Positions 24,531 to 33,200 of a DNA stretch of 64,000 bases are shown piece by piece (the first letter of the stretch is position 1; every line of letters starts with the position of its first letter). The DNA comes from UBA4427 sp045106235 (GTDB lineage Bacteria > Myxococcota_A > UBA9160 > UBA4427), in contig JBGCEJ010000033.1 of assembly GCA_045106235.1 (NCBI GenBank), forward strand, positions 1 through 64,000, in the 5' to 3' direction. The notes beneath the pieces were generated by a model that searched no databases, had not been told where the DNA came from, and worked only from the letters and a program-made list of their open reading frames with translations. The translations under genes were made by a program, and so were the position numbers.

Positions 24531-24786
24531 CCGGGATCCGATGGCGTTCGAGGACAGGAGGCGGGCTCGCCTCCACCTCTCCCCTCATCGGACGTCCCCT
24601 TTCCAAAGTGGAGCCTTCTCTCGAAAACACCCCCGAATTAGAAAACTGATTTTCCTTAAAGAATTTAAGTTCTTAGACGTACAACTGCCTCAGCGGAGGA
24701 CATCCGCGTGGGCCAGCCCGGGCTCAGCTCGAATCTCCTCGCGAAAGTCGAGGCCCCAGCTGGGGACCCAGCCGGAATCGGCCGGT
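24531..24786 (-). promoter_or_regulatory. AT-rich intergenic region upstream of the REC-GGDEF-EAL gene
   Basis: This 256-base gap contains a strongly AT-rich island within GC-rich DNA. GAAAA (24641-24645) pairs with TTTTC (24650-24654), and CTTAAA (24655-24660) with TTTAAG (24664-24669). It lies between the amidohydrolase stop and the c-di-GMP gene start and probably holds that gene's promoter. No sigma-factor consensus can be assigned confidently. Confidence 0.45.
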
Positions 24787-25986
24787 TTAAGCCGGCTGCC
24801 GCTGAACCAGCGAAATTCCGTTGTCGCGCATGATCTGACGCACTTCCTCCTCGGAGAAGTCCGGCAGATCGTTCACGAATTCCGTGGGCTCCGCGAGGCC
24901 TTCGCCATGGGGATAATCCGAGCCGAAGAGAATCCGGTCGGCGCCGATCAAGTCGCGAAGCTCCGAAATATCGTCCTCGTAGTAGGGCGAGATCCAGAAA
25001 TGCTTTCGGAACGTCTCCCGCGGATCTTCCTTGAACGCGAACGGGAGCTGCCCGTACACCTTCTTGAATTTCGCGAAGAGGATCGGGACCCAGGAGCTCC
25101 CGGTCTCGATGGTTGCGATCCGCAGTCCCGGATGTCGATCGAAGAGCCCGTCGCAAACCAGCGTCGCGCAAAGATCAAGAATCGGATTCGCCGACATGCA
25201 GAGCCGCTTGGCCTGAAAGTCGAAGGCCTGAAACTCGTCGCTGCTGCCCCATTGTTCGCTGTACTTATTGTAGCCCGCGTCGCCTGAGTGATAGGCGACG
25301 GAGATACCCGCCTCTGCGACGCGCGCCCAGAAAGGGTCGTACATCGGATCTGCAGGGGAATTCGTCCCGCCCTTCACGAGAACCGGAGCCGCTCGCATGA
25401 CGAGGGTCCGGACATCGTGTTCGATGCACCATTCCAGCTCCTCGAGCGCCCAGTCGAGATCCGTGAGAACCATATACGGCGCTGCGAAAATCTTCTCTTG
25501 ATAGGCGAAGCCCCAATCCTCCTCCATCCAGCGATTGAAGGCACGGAAAGCGGCAAGCATGGCCGGCAGGTCGTCGCGCAGCGCCTCTTCCATACCGACA
25601 CCGAGGGTGGGGAACATGAAGCAGCCACCCAGATTCTGGCTCTCCATCAGCGCCAGGCGCGCGTCGCGGTCGCGGTAGGCCGGATTGATGGGTTCGAGAT
25701 CGCCGAAGATCTCGCGAATGTTTTTGCCTTCCGGGTTACGGCCGCGGAAATACTCGTCGAGGCAGCCCGGCTTCGCGACGGGATCGAAAGTCGGATTCGG
25801 GATGAAGCGATTGATCTGTCCGCCAACCAGCAGGTTCTTTCGCCCGCGCACTTCCGCCCAGTCCATGGCCCGCTTCTTCATGCGCGGATCGATATGGCGG
25901 ATGAAGGCGTCCTCATGCTCGTAGTAGTGGTTGTCGGCGTCAAAGGCCTGAAAGCCCAGCTCTGGAAGCGCTGCTTTTTTGTTCAT
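24787..25986 (-). CDS. Amidohydrolase family (ACMSD-like metal-dependent hydrolase/decarboxylase)
   Basis: 399 residues from the ATG at 25986, which follows GAGGAG; the extension to 26046 is discarded. The N-terminal metal site is seen in FDADNHYYEHEDAFIRH, then PTLGVG, the barrel His in VAYHSGDAG, and the C-terminal catalytic Asp in DRILFGSDYPHGEG. This is the Amidohydro_2 pattern of ACMSD and related decarboxylases, although the first motif has D-N-H where many relatives have D-x-H. The GST gene lies upstream and the region could serve aromatic or xenobiotic catabolism. Confidence 0.9.
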   Translation of the reverse strand: MNKKAALPELGFQAFDADNHYYEHEDAFIRHIDPRMKKRAMDWAEVRGRKNLLVGGQINRFIPNPTFDPVAKPGCLDEYFRGRNPEGKNIREIFGDLEPINPAYRDRDARLALMESQNLGGCFMFPTLGVGMEEALRDDLPAMLAAFRAFNRWMEEDWGFAYQEKIFAAPYMVLTDLDWALEELEWCIEHDVRTLVMRAAPVLVKGGTNSPADPMYDPFWARVAEAGISVAYHSGDAGYNKYSEQWGSSDEFQAFDFQAKRLCMSANPILDLCATLVCDGLFDRHPGLRIATIETGSSWVPILFAKFKKVYGQLPFAFKEDPRETFRKHFWISPYYEDDISELRDLIGADRILFGSDYPHGEGLAEPTEFVNDLPDFSEEEVRQIMRDNGISLVQRQPA

Positions 25987-26112
25987 GGTCCCGTATCTCC
26001 TCGTGCGGCGGATTTTGCGACCGCAATATGGAGATTTAGCGCCCAATTTTCAATGCGTCCGCAAGACGAGCGAAACATTCCCGCAAAGGTCTGCCGGTGG
26101 CCTGCCCCTCCC

Positions 26113-26724
26113 CTACACCTGGGATGCACGCAAGAACGCAGGCCGACTCTGAAGGCGCTCGAGATAAGCCTGACAGCGCGGGGTTTCTGCGTTCACAAAG
26201 TTCAAATACACCGCGATTCCGAGCCCGAAGCCAAGCATGATATCCGCCGCCGTAAACGCGTCCCCGCAGATAAAGGGCTGGTCACCGAGCGCACGCTCCA
26301 CCACCCGCACCAGCGCAGGCGCCATTTCGTTCCCCCGGTCAACGAGCGCCGGAATGCGCCGATCCGCCGGCATCGCCCCGCCATGCGACGCGATTTCGCC
26401 CATGATGATCGTGAGCGGGTTCTCCCCGAACCCCATCCACTGCGCCACCTGTGCCCCCGCTTCCGTCCCCCCCGGCGGCACCAGCGCCTCCGCGCCGTAC
26501 TTCGAATCCAGATAGGTCAGAATCGCCGTCGTCTCCCAGAGCACGAAATCACCGTCCTCAATCGCAGGCACCTTGCCGAGAGGATGGACCTTCAGAAAAT
26601 CCGGCGCCTTCATCGCATCGCTGAACATTTCGATCGGAACGATGTCATAAGGAAGCTCCAGCTCCTCCGCTAACCACACCACTCGCATAGACCGCGACTG
26701 TTTTGCGTGATGAATCTTCACCAT
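26113..26724 (-). CDS. Glutathione S-transferase
   Basis: 203 residues. N-terminal thioredoxin-like domain: HHAKQSRSMRVVWLAEEL, with Ser at the position of the catalytic residue, then PLGKVPAIEDGD and the Glu-Thr/Ser glutathione contact in LWETTAILTYLD. The C-terminal helical domain carries DAFTAADIMLGFGL (N-capping box). It conjugates or isomerises electrophiles. No obvious partner; the amidohydrolase is downstream. Class assignment is not attempted. Confidence 0.93.
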   Translation of the reverse strand: MVKIHHAKQSRSMRVVWLAEELELPYDIVPIEMFSDAMKAPDFLKVHPLGKVPAIEDGDFVLWETTAILTYLDSKYGAEALVPPGGTEAGAQVAQWMGFGENPLTIIMGEIASHGGAMPADRRIPALVDRGNEMAPALVRVVERALGDQPFICGDAFTAADIMLGFGLGIAVYLNFVNAETPRCQAYLERLQSRPAFLRASQV

Positions 26725-26786
26725 AACTATTCCCTCTCAATCCGCGCATTCCGCAGCTGTACCGTCAACCTAAAACACATCACGGC

Positions 26787-28196
26787 TTACCCTGCGCCAA
26801 GCAAAAGCAGCCCGCCGCCTAACACAAAGAACCCCGCCATGAAGACCACAAAGCAGTACCCCATGATGGAGCGCGCATCGAGCCCCGCGATCGCCAAGAG
26901 CGGAAGCGTCCAAAAAGGCTGGATGAGATTCGTCCACTGATCCCCATACGCCACGCCCATCACAATCGGCGGCGCCGCCACGCCCAGCTGAGCCGCCGCC
27001 TCAGCGAAAATTGGCCCCTGAATCGCCCATTGCCCGCCCCCAGATGGGACGAAAAAATTGAGCAGGCCGCCGGAGATAAAGGCCCAGAATCCGAGGGTCG
27101 CCGGCGTGGCGATGGCCACGAAACCCTCGGAAAAGAGGCGCACGAGATCCGTCTCCATCATCAGCGCGACCACACCCGCATAGAAGGGATACTGCAGCAG
27201 CACGGGCCCCACGATCCGGCTCCCGTCCAGGACCAGATCAACGTAGTGCCGGGGCGAACGCGCCAGAACCAGTCCCAACCCCACGAACGTCCAGTTCACG
27301 ACGTCGAGGGTCAGAGCGAAACCGCGCGTAACAAACCAGGAAAGGAGGTAAATCAACAAAAGGCCACCCAGCCCGGCGCTCAGAGGGCGCGCCGCATCGA
27401 GCCTCGCACCGGGCGTGCGTCCCTCTGTCGGATCTCCCTCGCTCAGTGCGTCGCCGGCCTTGGCCGTGCGCTTCCCCGCAGCCGCTGAAGCCGCCGAAGC
27501 CAGAGAAGCCTCCGCAGCTTGCTCCTCTGGGATTTCCACCAGCGCATCGTCGCGCGGCCCAAGCACACTGCAAAGGCCCGCAACCACCGCCAACGTGACG
27601 AACGCAAGCGCGACATTCCAGGCAGAGAAAGTGGTCGTCGTGATCGGCACGACCCCTAACGTCGCTTCAAGCGCATGCCCGGGTGTCGCCACCGCGAGGG
27701 GCGCCGTCCCCGAGTACCCCATATGCCAAATCAGAAAACCGGAATAGGCGGAGGCCACCAGCAGCGGATAGTGGAGCCGAAGCCCCCTCGCCTTGCCGCG
27801 GCGGGCGACCGAGACCGCAAGCAGTCCCCCAACCACCAGGCCCAGCGCGCCCGCGATCAGACTGGCGAGGCCGGCAATCCCCGCGACCAGGGCATACGCC
27901 GTGCGGGGGCCCTGCGGCCAGCCCGCAACCTGGTCAATTCCGCGCCGCGTCACATCCGTATGCGCCAATGCATGACCACCGATCAAAGTGACGCAGATCT
28001 GCGAAGTAAACGCGAGAAGTCCGGTAAGCCCCTCTCCCCAAATCATCAAGGCGTCGACCGGCGTCGTCTCTGTTGCGAAGAGGGTCAGGCTGAAGATCAT
28101 TCCCGTGAGCACAATCGCGAAAACGAAAGGATCCGGATAGAACCGTTCCGCGAGAACCACGAAGGGGTGAGCGACGCGATCGAGGGAGAGACGCAT
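26787..28196 (-). CDS. atoE: Short-chain fatty acid transporter AtoE-like permease
   Basis: 469 residues with about 11 hydrophobic segments. The AtoE pattern includes FVVLAERFYPDPFVFAI, GYSGTAPLAVATPGH, LLNFFVPSGGGQWAIQGP and GDQWTNLIQPFW. The middle (about 230-280) is an Ala-rich charged loop. The family imports short-chain fatty acids such as acetoacetate or butyrate. It follows no related gene here (GST downstream), so the transported acid may not be tied to the island. Confidence 0.9.
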   Translation of the reverse strand: MRLSLDRVAHPFVVLAERFYPDPFVFAIVLTGMIFSLTLFATETTPVDALMIWGEGLTGLLAFTSQICVTLIGGHALAHTDVTRRGIDQVAGWPQGPRTAYALVAGIAGLASLIAGALGLVVGGLLAVSVARRGKARGLRLHYPLLVASAYSGFLIWHMGYSGTAPLAVATPGHALEATLGVVPITTTTFSAWNVALAFVTLAVVAGLCSVLGPRDDALVEIPEEQAAEASLASAASAAAGKRTAKAGDALSEGDPTEGRTPGARLDAARPLSAGLGGLLLIYLLSWFVTRGFALTLDVVNWTFVGLGLVLARSPRHYVDLVLDGSRIVGPVLLQYPFYAGVVALMMETDLVRLFSEGFVAIATPATLGFWAFISGGLLNFFVPSGGGQWAIQGPIFAEAAAQLGVAAPPIVMGVAYGDQWTNLIQPFWTLPLLAIAGLDARSIMGYCFVVFMAGFFVLGGGLLLLGAG

Positions 28197-28339
28197 GCTG
28201 AGATGCTAACCCGTTTTATGCATGCGGCTTCGGGCTGGAAACGCTGACAGGGATCACAGCGCGGCTAACGTACGGGGCGCACGGAGAATCGAAGAGACCG
28301 GCGACACTCGAAAAAGCGCCTCAGCAGGAGTCCGAAATC

Positions 28340-29215
28340 ATGCGAGCCCGAACCCGCCGTTCCCTGATCGCCCTCCCCGTTATCTTCGGCATCGGGGCCG
28401 CCATCGCGTGGGCTGGAAGCCAAAATGGTCTATACGCTTTCGGCTGGCCGTTATTCGGCCTTTGCGGCGCAATCGCCTTTGGCGTCAACGGGCTCGTCTT
28501 CCTTCATGCGAACGCGGTCAAAACCGAGCGTTTCTACGATCTCACAGGCAGCCTCACCTACCTCTCGGTGGTGGGCTTCGCTCTCGCCTTCGGCAACGCC
28601 GATGCCCGCGCGCTCCTACTCGCCTGCCTGATTTCAATCTGGGCAGCGCGACTCGGCAGCTTCCTCTTCATCCGCATCACGAAAGACGGCTCCGATGGCC
28701 GCTTCGATGAGATCAAGGTGAACTTCGCGAATTTCCTGATGACGTGGATGCTCCAGGGGCTCTGGGTCTTCCTCACAGCGTCCTGTGCGCTCGCCGCCAT
28801 GACTTCAGCGGGCTCCACCCCGCTCGGTCTCCCAGCCTATCTCGGTGCAGTGATCTGGCTCATCGGCTTCGGCATTGAAGTCGTCGCGGACTACCAAAAG
28901 AGCCGCTTCCGGGCGGACTCGAACAACGACGGCCGCTTCATCACCAGCGGCCTCTGGTCCTGGTCGCGACATCCGAATTATTTCGGCGAAATTGTGCTCT
29001 GGATTGGCGTGGCCATCGCGGCCATCCCCGCACTCGCAGGCTGGCAACTCGTGACCCTGATCTCGCCCATCTTCGTCACCGTCCTGCTCACGAAGATCAG
29101 CGGTATCCCTCTGCTCGAGGATCGTGCAAAGAAACGCTGGGGCGACGAGCCTGCCTTCCAGGACTACACCCGGCGGACATCGGTTCTGATTCCGCGTCCG
29201 CCGGCTGCTTCCTAG
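28340..29215 (+). CDS. DUF1295 membrane protein (3-oxo-5-alpha-steroid 4-dehydrogenase C-terminal family)
   Basis: 291 residues, about 7 membrane segments. The C-terminal motif region DYQKSRFRADSNNDGRF, then FITSGLWSWSRHPNYFGEI and the C-terminal DRAKKRWGDEPAFQDY are diagnostic of the DUF1295/steroid-5-alpha-reductase-like superfamily. GGAG lies upstream of the ATG. Members reduce double bonds with NADPH in lipid or isoprenoid substrates, though many bacterial members are uncharacterised. It is flanked by a repeat block at the 3' end. Confidence 0.88.
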   Translation: MRARTRRSLIALPVIFGIGAAIAWAGSQNGLYAFGWPLFGLCGAIAFGVNGLVFLHANAVKTERFYDLTGSLTYLSVVGFALAFGNADARALLLACLISIWAARLGSFLFIRITKDGSDGRFDEIKVNFANFLMTWMLQGLWVFLTASCALAAMTSAGSTPLGLPAYLGAVIWLIGFGIEVVADYQKSRFRADSNNDGRFITSGLWSWSRHPNYFGEIVLWIGVAIAAIPALAGWQLVTLISPIFVTVLLTKISGIPLLEDRAKKRWGDEPAFQDYTRRTSVLIPRPPAAS

Positions 29216-29263
29216 CTCGGACTCATCCCCAAGAGCCGGCACCCAAAAGCAGGCACCGACGAG

Positions 29264-29320
29264 CAGTTACTCACGCGCAGCTACTCACGCGCAGTCACTC
29301 ACGTGCAAGTTACTCACGCG
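29264..29320. repeat. 14-base tandem repeat between converging genes
   Basis: Four units: CAGTTACTCACGCG, CAGCTACTCACGCG, CAGTCACTCACGTG and a 15-base CAAGTTACTCACGCG, followed by a partial fifth unit CAGTCACCCA. It lies between the DUF1295 gene (plus) and the DEAD-box helicase stop (minus). No inverted repeat; the function is unknown. Confidence 0.75.
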
Positions 29321-29344
29321 CAGTCACCCAAAGGCGAGCACCCA

Positions 29345-30958
29345 CTAGAGCGACGGCGAAGCCGGCGCTCCTGTTCGGCTTCGTCGGCGTGAACCGGAAC
29401 CTGTGCTCGGGCTTCGGCCGCCGGAGCCGCCGCCGCTCCCGCCCTGACTGCTTTTGCCACGGCTCGAAGAGGAGCGATTCTGCCCGCTTTCGGACGACGC
29501 GTTTCTGCCTCGCCCGCGACCGCCCTCTTTCGACTCAACGGACGCTGAGGCGCTGCGGCCTGCGCCGCGACCTCGTCCGCGACCACCGGCGCGGCGCGCG
29601 TCGCCACGTCCCTCGCCTTCGCTGGCAGCCTGGCCGCTATTTCGGCCGCCTGAGCGACCGCCTTCACCTTCGCTGGACCGCGTCCGTGAGCGAGAACGAC
29701 CTTGGCCGCGCCCCGCTCCTCGACCCTGCCCACGGCCTTCGCCGCGACCGCCGTTTCGGCCACCACTGGGCCGCTTGGCGGGACTGGACGATGCCCCTGC
29801 CTTTTCGCCGGAATCGAGACCGGGGAAACGCAGACGCTGGATCGTGGAACCGAGTACGCGCTCCGTATCGCGGACCCAGGCTCGGTCTTCGCCCGTGATA
29901 AACGTAAAGGCCTTGCCCGTCGCTTCGGAGCGACCGGTTCGGCCAATCCGATGGGTATAGGTTTCGGGCGTGCTCGGCGGATCGTAGTTGATCACATAGT
30001 CGATTCCGGCCACATCGAGGCCGCGAGCCGCGATATCCGTCGCAACGAGAATATCGAACTTGCCCTTGCGAAAGCCTTCCATGGCACGGTCACGCTGGCC
30101 CTGGGACATATTGCCCTGGAGTGCGACCGCGCGCAGACCTTGTTTCGCCAACTGGAGAGCCATCCGCTTCGCGCGATGCTTGGTGCGCGTGAAAACGATG
30201 GCGCTTTGGCATTCATCGTTCGCAAGGACACGCTCCAGCAGGTCGCGCTTGCTCCCTTCGGCGATCGGACAGAGCGCATGCTCGACGCGTTCCGTCGGCG
30301 CCGTGTGCTCGAGTTCGACCACATGCGGCTTATCCAAAATCCCGTGGGCCAGCGAGCGAATCGCCTTCGGCATCGTCGCCGAGAAAAGCAGGTTCTGGCG
30401 ATCCGAGGGCAGCGACTTCAGGATGCGCTTAATATCCGGAATGAAACCCATATCGAACATATGGTCCGCTTCGTCGAGGACGAGCGTTTCGACTTCTGCG
30501 AGATCCAACACGCCGCGGTTCAACAAGTCAAGCACGCGGCCCGGACAACCCACAACGATTTCCGGCCGACGGCGAAGCTGCTTGATCTGAACGTTGGCGG
30601 AAACACCACCGAAGATCGTCACGCTTTGAATATCCGTGAACTTCGCCAGGACGCGGATCTCCGCATCGATCTGAATGGCGAGCTCGCGGGTCGGCGCGAG
30701 GATCAAGGCGAGCGGTCCGTCGCCGGGCTCTTCGATGAGCCGCTGCAAGATTGGCAGAGCGAACGCGGCGGTCTTGCCGGTTCCGGTCTGAGCCAGACCC
30801 ATCACGTCCTGGCCTTCGAGAGCGGCCGGGATCGTGTCCTTCTGGATCGGACGAGGAGAAGAAAAACCCGCGGCTTCGAGGCCACGAACAAGTTTGGAAT
30901 CAAGACGGAACGGGGCAAAACTGCCCTCCGCCTGGGTAGGCGCTTTGGCGCTAGACAA
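29345..30958 (-). CDS. rhlE: DEAD-box RNA helicase (RhlE-like) with Arg-Gly-rich tail
   Basis: 537 residues from the TTG at 30958, which follows GGGGGAG seven bases upstream; the frame is also open to a TTG at 31018. The Q motif (FAPFRLDSKLVRGLEAAGF), Walker A AQTGTGKTA, LAPTRELAIQ, DEAD in VLDEADHMFDMGF, SAT, ATDIAARGLDV and HRIGRTGR are all present. After about residue 385 the tail is Arg/Gly/Ser-rich and disordered, with many GRG repeats. RhlE proteins unwind structured RNA in ribosome assembly and mRNA decay. The tail may bind RNA. Downstream lies a 14-base repeat block. Confidence 0.93.
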   Translation of the reverse strand: MSSAKAPTQAEGSFAPFRLDSKLVRGLEAAGFSSPRPIQKDTIPAALEGQDVMGLAQTGTGKTAAFALPILQRLIEEPGDGPLALILAPTRELAIQIDAEIRVLAKFTDIQSVTIFGGVSANVQIKQLRRRPEIVVGCPGRVLDLLNRGVLDLAEVETLVLDEADHMFDMGFIPDIKRILKSLPSDRQNLLFSATMPKAIRSLAHGILDKPHVVELEHTAPTERVEHALCPIAEGSKRDLLERVLANDECQSAIVFTRTKHRAKRMALQLAKQGLRAVALQGNMSQGQRDRAMEGFRKGKFDILVATDIAARGLDVAGIDYVINYDPPSTPETYTHRIGRTGRSEATGKAFTFITGEDRAWVRDTERVLGSTIQRLRFPGLDSGEKAGASSSPAKRPSGGRNGGRGEGRGQGRGAGRGQGRSRSRTRSSEGEGGRSGGRNSGQAASEGEGRGDARRAGGRGRGRGAGRSASASVESKEGGRGRGRNASSESGQNRSSSSRGKSSQGGSGGGSGGRSPSTGSGSRRRSRTGAPASPSL

Positions 30959-31410
30959 AATAGAACTCCCCCGTATACACGCCAAAACGGCGCGCAACGG
31001 CTTCGTTTTCAAACCCAAACAACAGAGATGGGAGAGAAGGAGAATGTGCGGCGCGACCTCAATCGGGGGTGAGAGGTCCTGTTGTTCACCGCATGGATTC
31101 GTCGACTCGCGCTGACTGAGAAACGTGTTTCTCAGGCCTTCGGAATGAATCTGAGAGCTTGCTCAGATGAAAGCGAGGGCGTGCGAGGGACAGGGCGTAT
31201 GCCCGGTTCAAGCAGGGTGTAGCTCGTTTCAGTCGAAAGAGCCAACTCTGGCCTTTCTCTCGGTTCGTCTGAAGCGCAACTTGAATGCAGTCTCCCGCGA
31301 TTTTCAGGCTTCTCGTTAGCCAACTGGCCTAAGCTTTCGAAGGTTTAAACTTCCCTTCTCAGCGTTCCCCGGGCCCCCGGCCCTTCGATTTCATCAGGAG
31401 CCCTACTCTT
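30959..31410. other. 452-base intergenic region upstream of the helicase
   Basis: Divergent region between the helicase start and the small membrane-protein gene at 31411. It holds the helicase SD, a 20-base palindrome at 31116-31135, and the SD (AGGAG) of the plus-strand gene. Short frames here (for example 31132-31323 on the minus strand) do not look coding. Confidence 0.55.
31116..31135. promoter_or_regulatory. 20-base palindrome in the helicase leader
   Basis: CTGAGAAAC (31116-31124), GT, GTTTCTCAG (31127-31135): 9-bp arms with a 2-base centre. It lies about 160 bases before the helicase start on that strand. It could be an operator or leader hairpin; nothing further supports either. Confidence 0.4.
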
Positions 31411-31794
31411 ATGCTGCCCCGCATCCTCTCCGGCCTCGTCGGCCTCTTTTTCTTTGCCCAGGCCGCGAATTTCCTCCTCTCACCGGAAGCGGGCGCCGCC
31501 GCTCTGGGAATGCCCTTGTTGGACGGAATCGCCCGCAGCACCCAGGTCGGCGATATCTCAGGCGTTTTTCTGACCATCGCCCTGCTCTGTGGCCTGGGCA
31601 TTGCTCGACAATCCCCGCATGGTCCCCGCGCGGCGGGCATCTTGTTGGCCACGATCGCGGTGTCCCGCATCCTGGCGTGGCTCGTTTCTGGCGCTGCTTT
31701 CGCAGCCGTTCCGATCGGCGTCGAATTCGTCACCGCAGGCCTGCTCTTCTTTGCAGCCGCCCGCTTTGAGGCCGGCTCGAACGCACCGGATTAG
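31411..31794 (+). CDS. Small membrane protein, unknown (4 TM)
   Basis: 127 residues with four hydrophobic segments (about 3-23, 47-65, 73-92, 100-118), like DUF4345-type proteins but without enough motif to assign. AGGAG lies 10 bases before the ATG. The next gene, a MarR-type regulator, starts 78 bases downstream, beyond a palindrome array. It could be a target of that regulator, but that is inference. Confidence 0.65.
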   Translation: MLPRILSGLVGLFFFAQAANFLLSPEAGAAALGMPLLDGIARSTQVGDISGVFLTIALLCGLGIARQSPHGPRAAGILLATIAVSRILAWLVSGAAFAAVPIGVEFVTAGLLFFAAARFEAGSNAPD

Positions 31795-31803
31795 CCCTCG
31801 GGG

Positions 31804-31853
31804 TAGTCAACATAGGTAGACGAGATAGGCAGCCCTTGTTGACTATCTCAACA
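31804..31853. promoter_or_regulatory. Palindromic operator array before the MarR gene
   Basis: TAGTCAACA (31804-31812) is the reverse complement of TGTTGACTA (31837-31845), and TGTTGA (31837-31842) pairs with TCAACA (31848-31853) over a 5-base spacer. TGTTGA-N5-TCAACA resembles a MarR-type operator. The array ends 19 bases before the regulator's ATG and contains a TTGACT -35-like element, so autoregulation is likely. Confidence 0.6.
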
Positions 31854-31872
31854 CATCTCTTACCTTCGCGAG

Positions 31873-33135
31873 ATGCGACCCACCCCGCCAGAAGGCAAGA
31901 GCGCCCCAAGGAGTTCCGCCCCGCGAAAGGGCATCGAGAGCGACGCGTCACGGGTCCGGGTCCGGTACCAGGACAATCTCGCCCGGCATCTGATCGGCCT
32001 CGCCCGGGACCTCCAGAACCGCGTCATGACCCACCTCACGGTCGAGCGGGGGTACGGCGACCTGCGGCTGAGCCTGGGGCCCATGCTCTCTCTCATCCGA
32101 CTCGCCCCCCGCTCCGCGAGTGCCCTGGCCTCCGCGCTCGCCATCACGCCTCAGGCCTGCAGCCAAATGGTGAAATACGCAGCGGGCGCCGGCTACGTCC
32201 AACAGACCACGAGCGAAGGAGATCGTCGGGCCAAAGTCATTCGACTCACGGACCGCGGCGAGCAGCTCGTCATAGACGCCAGCGAGATCATCCTCTCCGT
32301 CGACGCGGAGTACCGTAGCCAGGCGGGCCCCCGCGCCTATCAGCGCTTCACCACTTGCTTGGCGGAGCTCTTCGCTGCCCTTCCCATCCCCATTCGGTCC
32401 GATGCGGAAATCAAGATCTCTGCCCAGGGTACGGCGGCGGTCTTACCGATGATCTCGATGCAGATCCAACAAGACCTCATGACCGACACGATTTCGAAGG
32501 GCCATCCCGGACTGAAGATGTCCCATGGGCAAATCCTGCCTTTAATCGGTCCTGAGGGCGCGCGCGTGCATCAGATTGCCCGCATTCATCGCGTCAGCCG
32601 TCAGGCCGTGAGCACTACCGCTCGAGACCTCGAGTCCCTGGGATACCTCGCAGGCGAAACGGACCCCCGCGACGGACGCGGCATCGTCCTGCGACTGACC
32701 GAGCGCGGCGAAACGCTGATCAAAGACTCCGTCGGGGCCGTCGATGCGCTGGAAGACCAGTTTCTGGAGGTCCTGGGACAGAGGCGACTTGCTCAGCTTC
32801 AGACCATCGCTCGCAAGCTTTACCTCAGCCTCCACCTTGAATCTGAGATTTTTGAATCCGACGAGACGCGAGCGCGCGCGGGCTCAACGCAGAACTCGAT
32901 CCTTCTGCCTTCGGATCTCCGCGAACGCCTTCGTCGGACCGCCGTTCGCGAGCCGAAAGCCGGAGCAAGCCGATCGCCCGATCTCGAACGCCTTGCCGCG
33001 GAACTCAGGAGCCATCTCGGACCCAAGAGTTCGGCACAACTGGCGTCCCTCCTTCTTCACGACGTCGCTTCAGATCGTAACAAGCAACCGTCGAAGCCAA
33101 AATCTATCCGCACCCATTCGGAACGCAAACGTTAG
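31873..33135 (+). CDS. Double MarR-type winged-helix regulator
   Basis: 420 residues with two MarR-like winged-helix regions in one chain. The first (about 30-140) has QDNLARHLIGLARDLQNRV, LASALAITPQACSQMVKY and RRAKVIRLTDRGEQL; the second (about 205-310) has IARIHRVSRQAVSTTARDL, ESLGYLAGETDPRDGRG and VLRLTERGETLI. A third, Arg/Ser-rich region (320-420) is less ordered. MarR proteins normally dimerise with one domain per chain, so the fusion may act as a single-chain dimer. The palindrome just upstream supports autoregulation. Ligand unknown. Confidence 0.85.
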   Translation: MRPTPPEGKSAPRSSAPRKGIESDASRVRVRYQDNLARHLIGLARDLQNRVMTHLTVERGYGDLRLSLGPMLSLIRLAPRSASALASALAITPQACSQMVKYAAGAGYVQQTTSEGDRRAKVIRLTDRGEQLVIDASEIILSVDAEYRSQAGPRAYQRFTTCLAELFAALPIPIRSDAEIKISAQGTAAVLPMISMQIQQDLMTDTISKGHPGLKMSHGQILPLIGPEGARVHQIARIHRVSRQAVSTTARDLESLGYLAGETDPRDGRGIVLRLTERGETLIKDSVGAVDALEDQFLEVLGQRRLAQLQTIARKLYLSLHLESEIFESDETRARAGSTQNSILLPSDLRERLRRTAVREPKAGASRSPDLERLAAELRSHLGPKSSAQLASLLLHDVASDRNKQPSKPKSIRTHSERKR

Positions 33136-33200
33136 TCGCCTCACTCATCGCGCACCGCTGCCTCGAGACGGGCTCTACTCTTCAAAGGAGAATCATCCAA

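Noticed and set aside
25288..26673. 461-residue open frame on the plus strand
   Set aside because: Antisense to the amidohydrolase and GST genes; no motif recognised.
29702..31072. 456-residue open frame on the plus strand
   Set aside because: Antisense to the DEAD-box helicase, whose motifs are all intact.
31132..31323. 63-residue frame upstream of the helicase
   Set aside because: No SD, no recognised family, and it overlaps the palindrome region; it is probably leader sequence.
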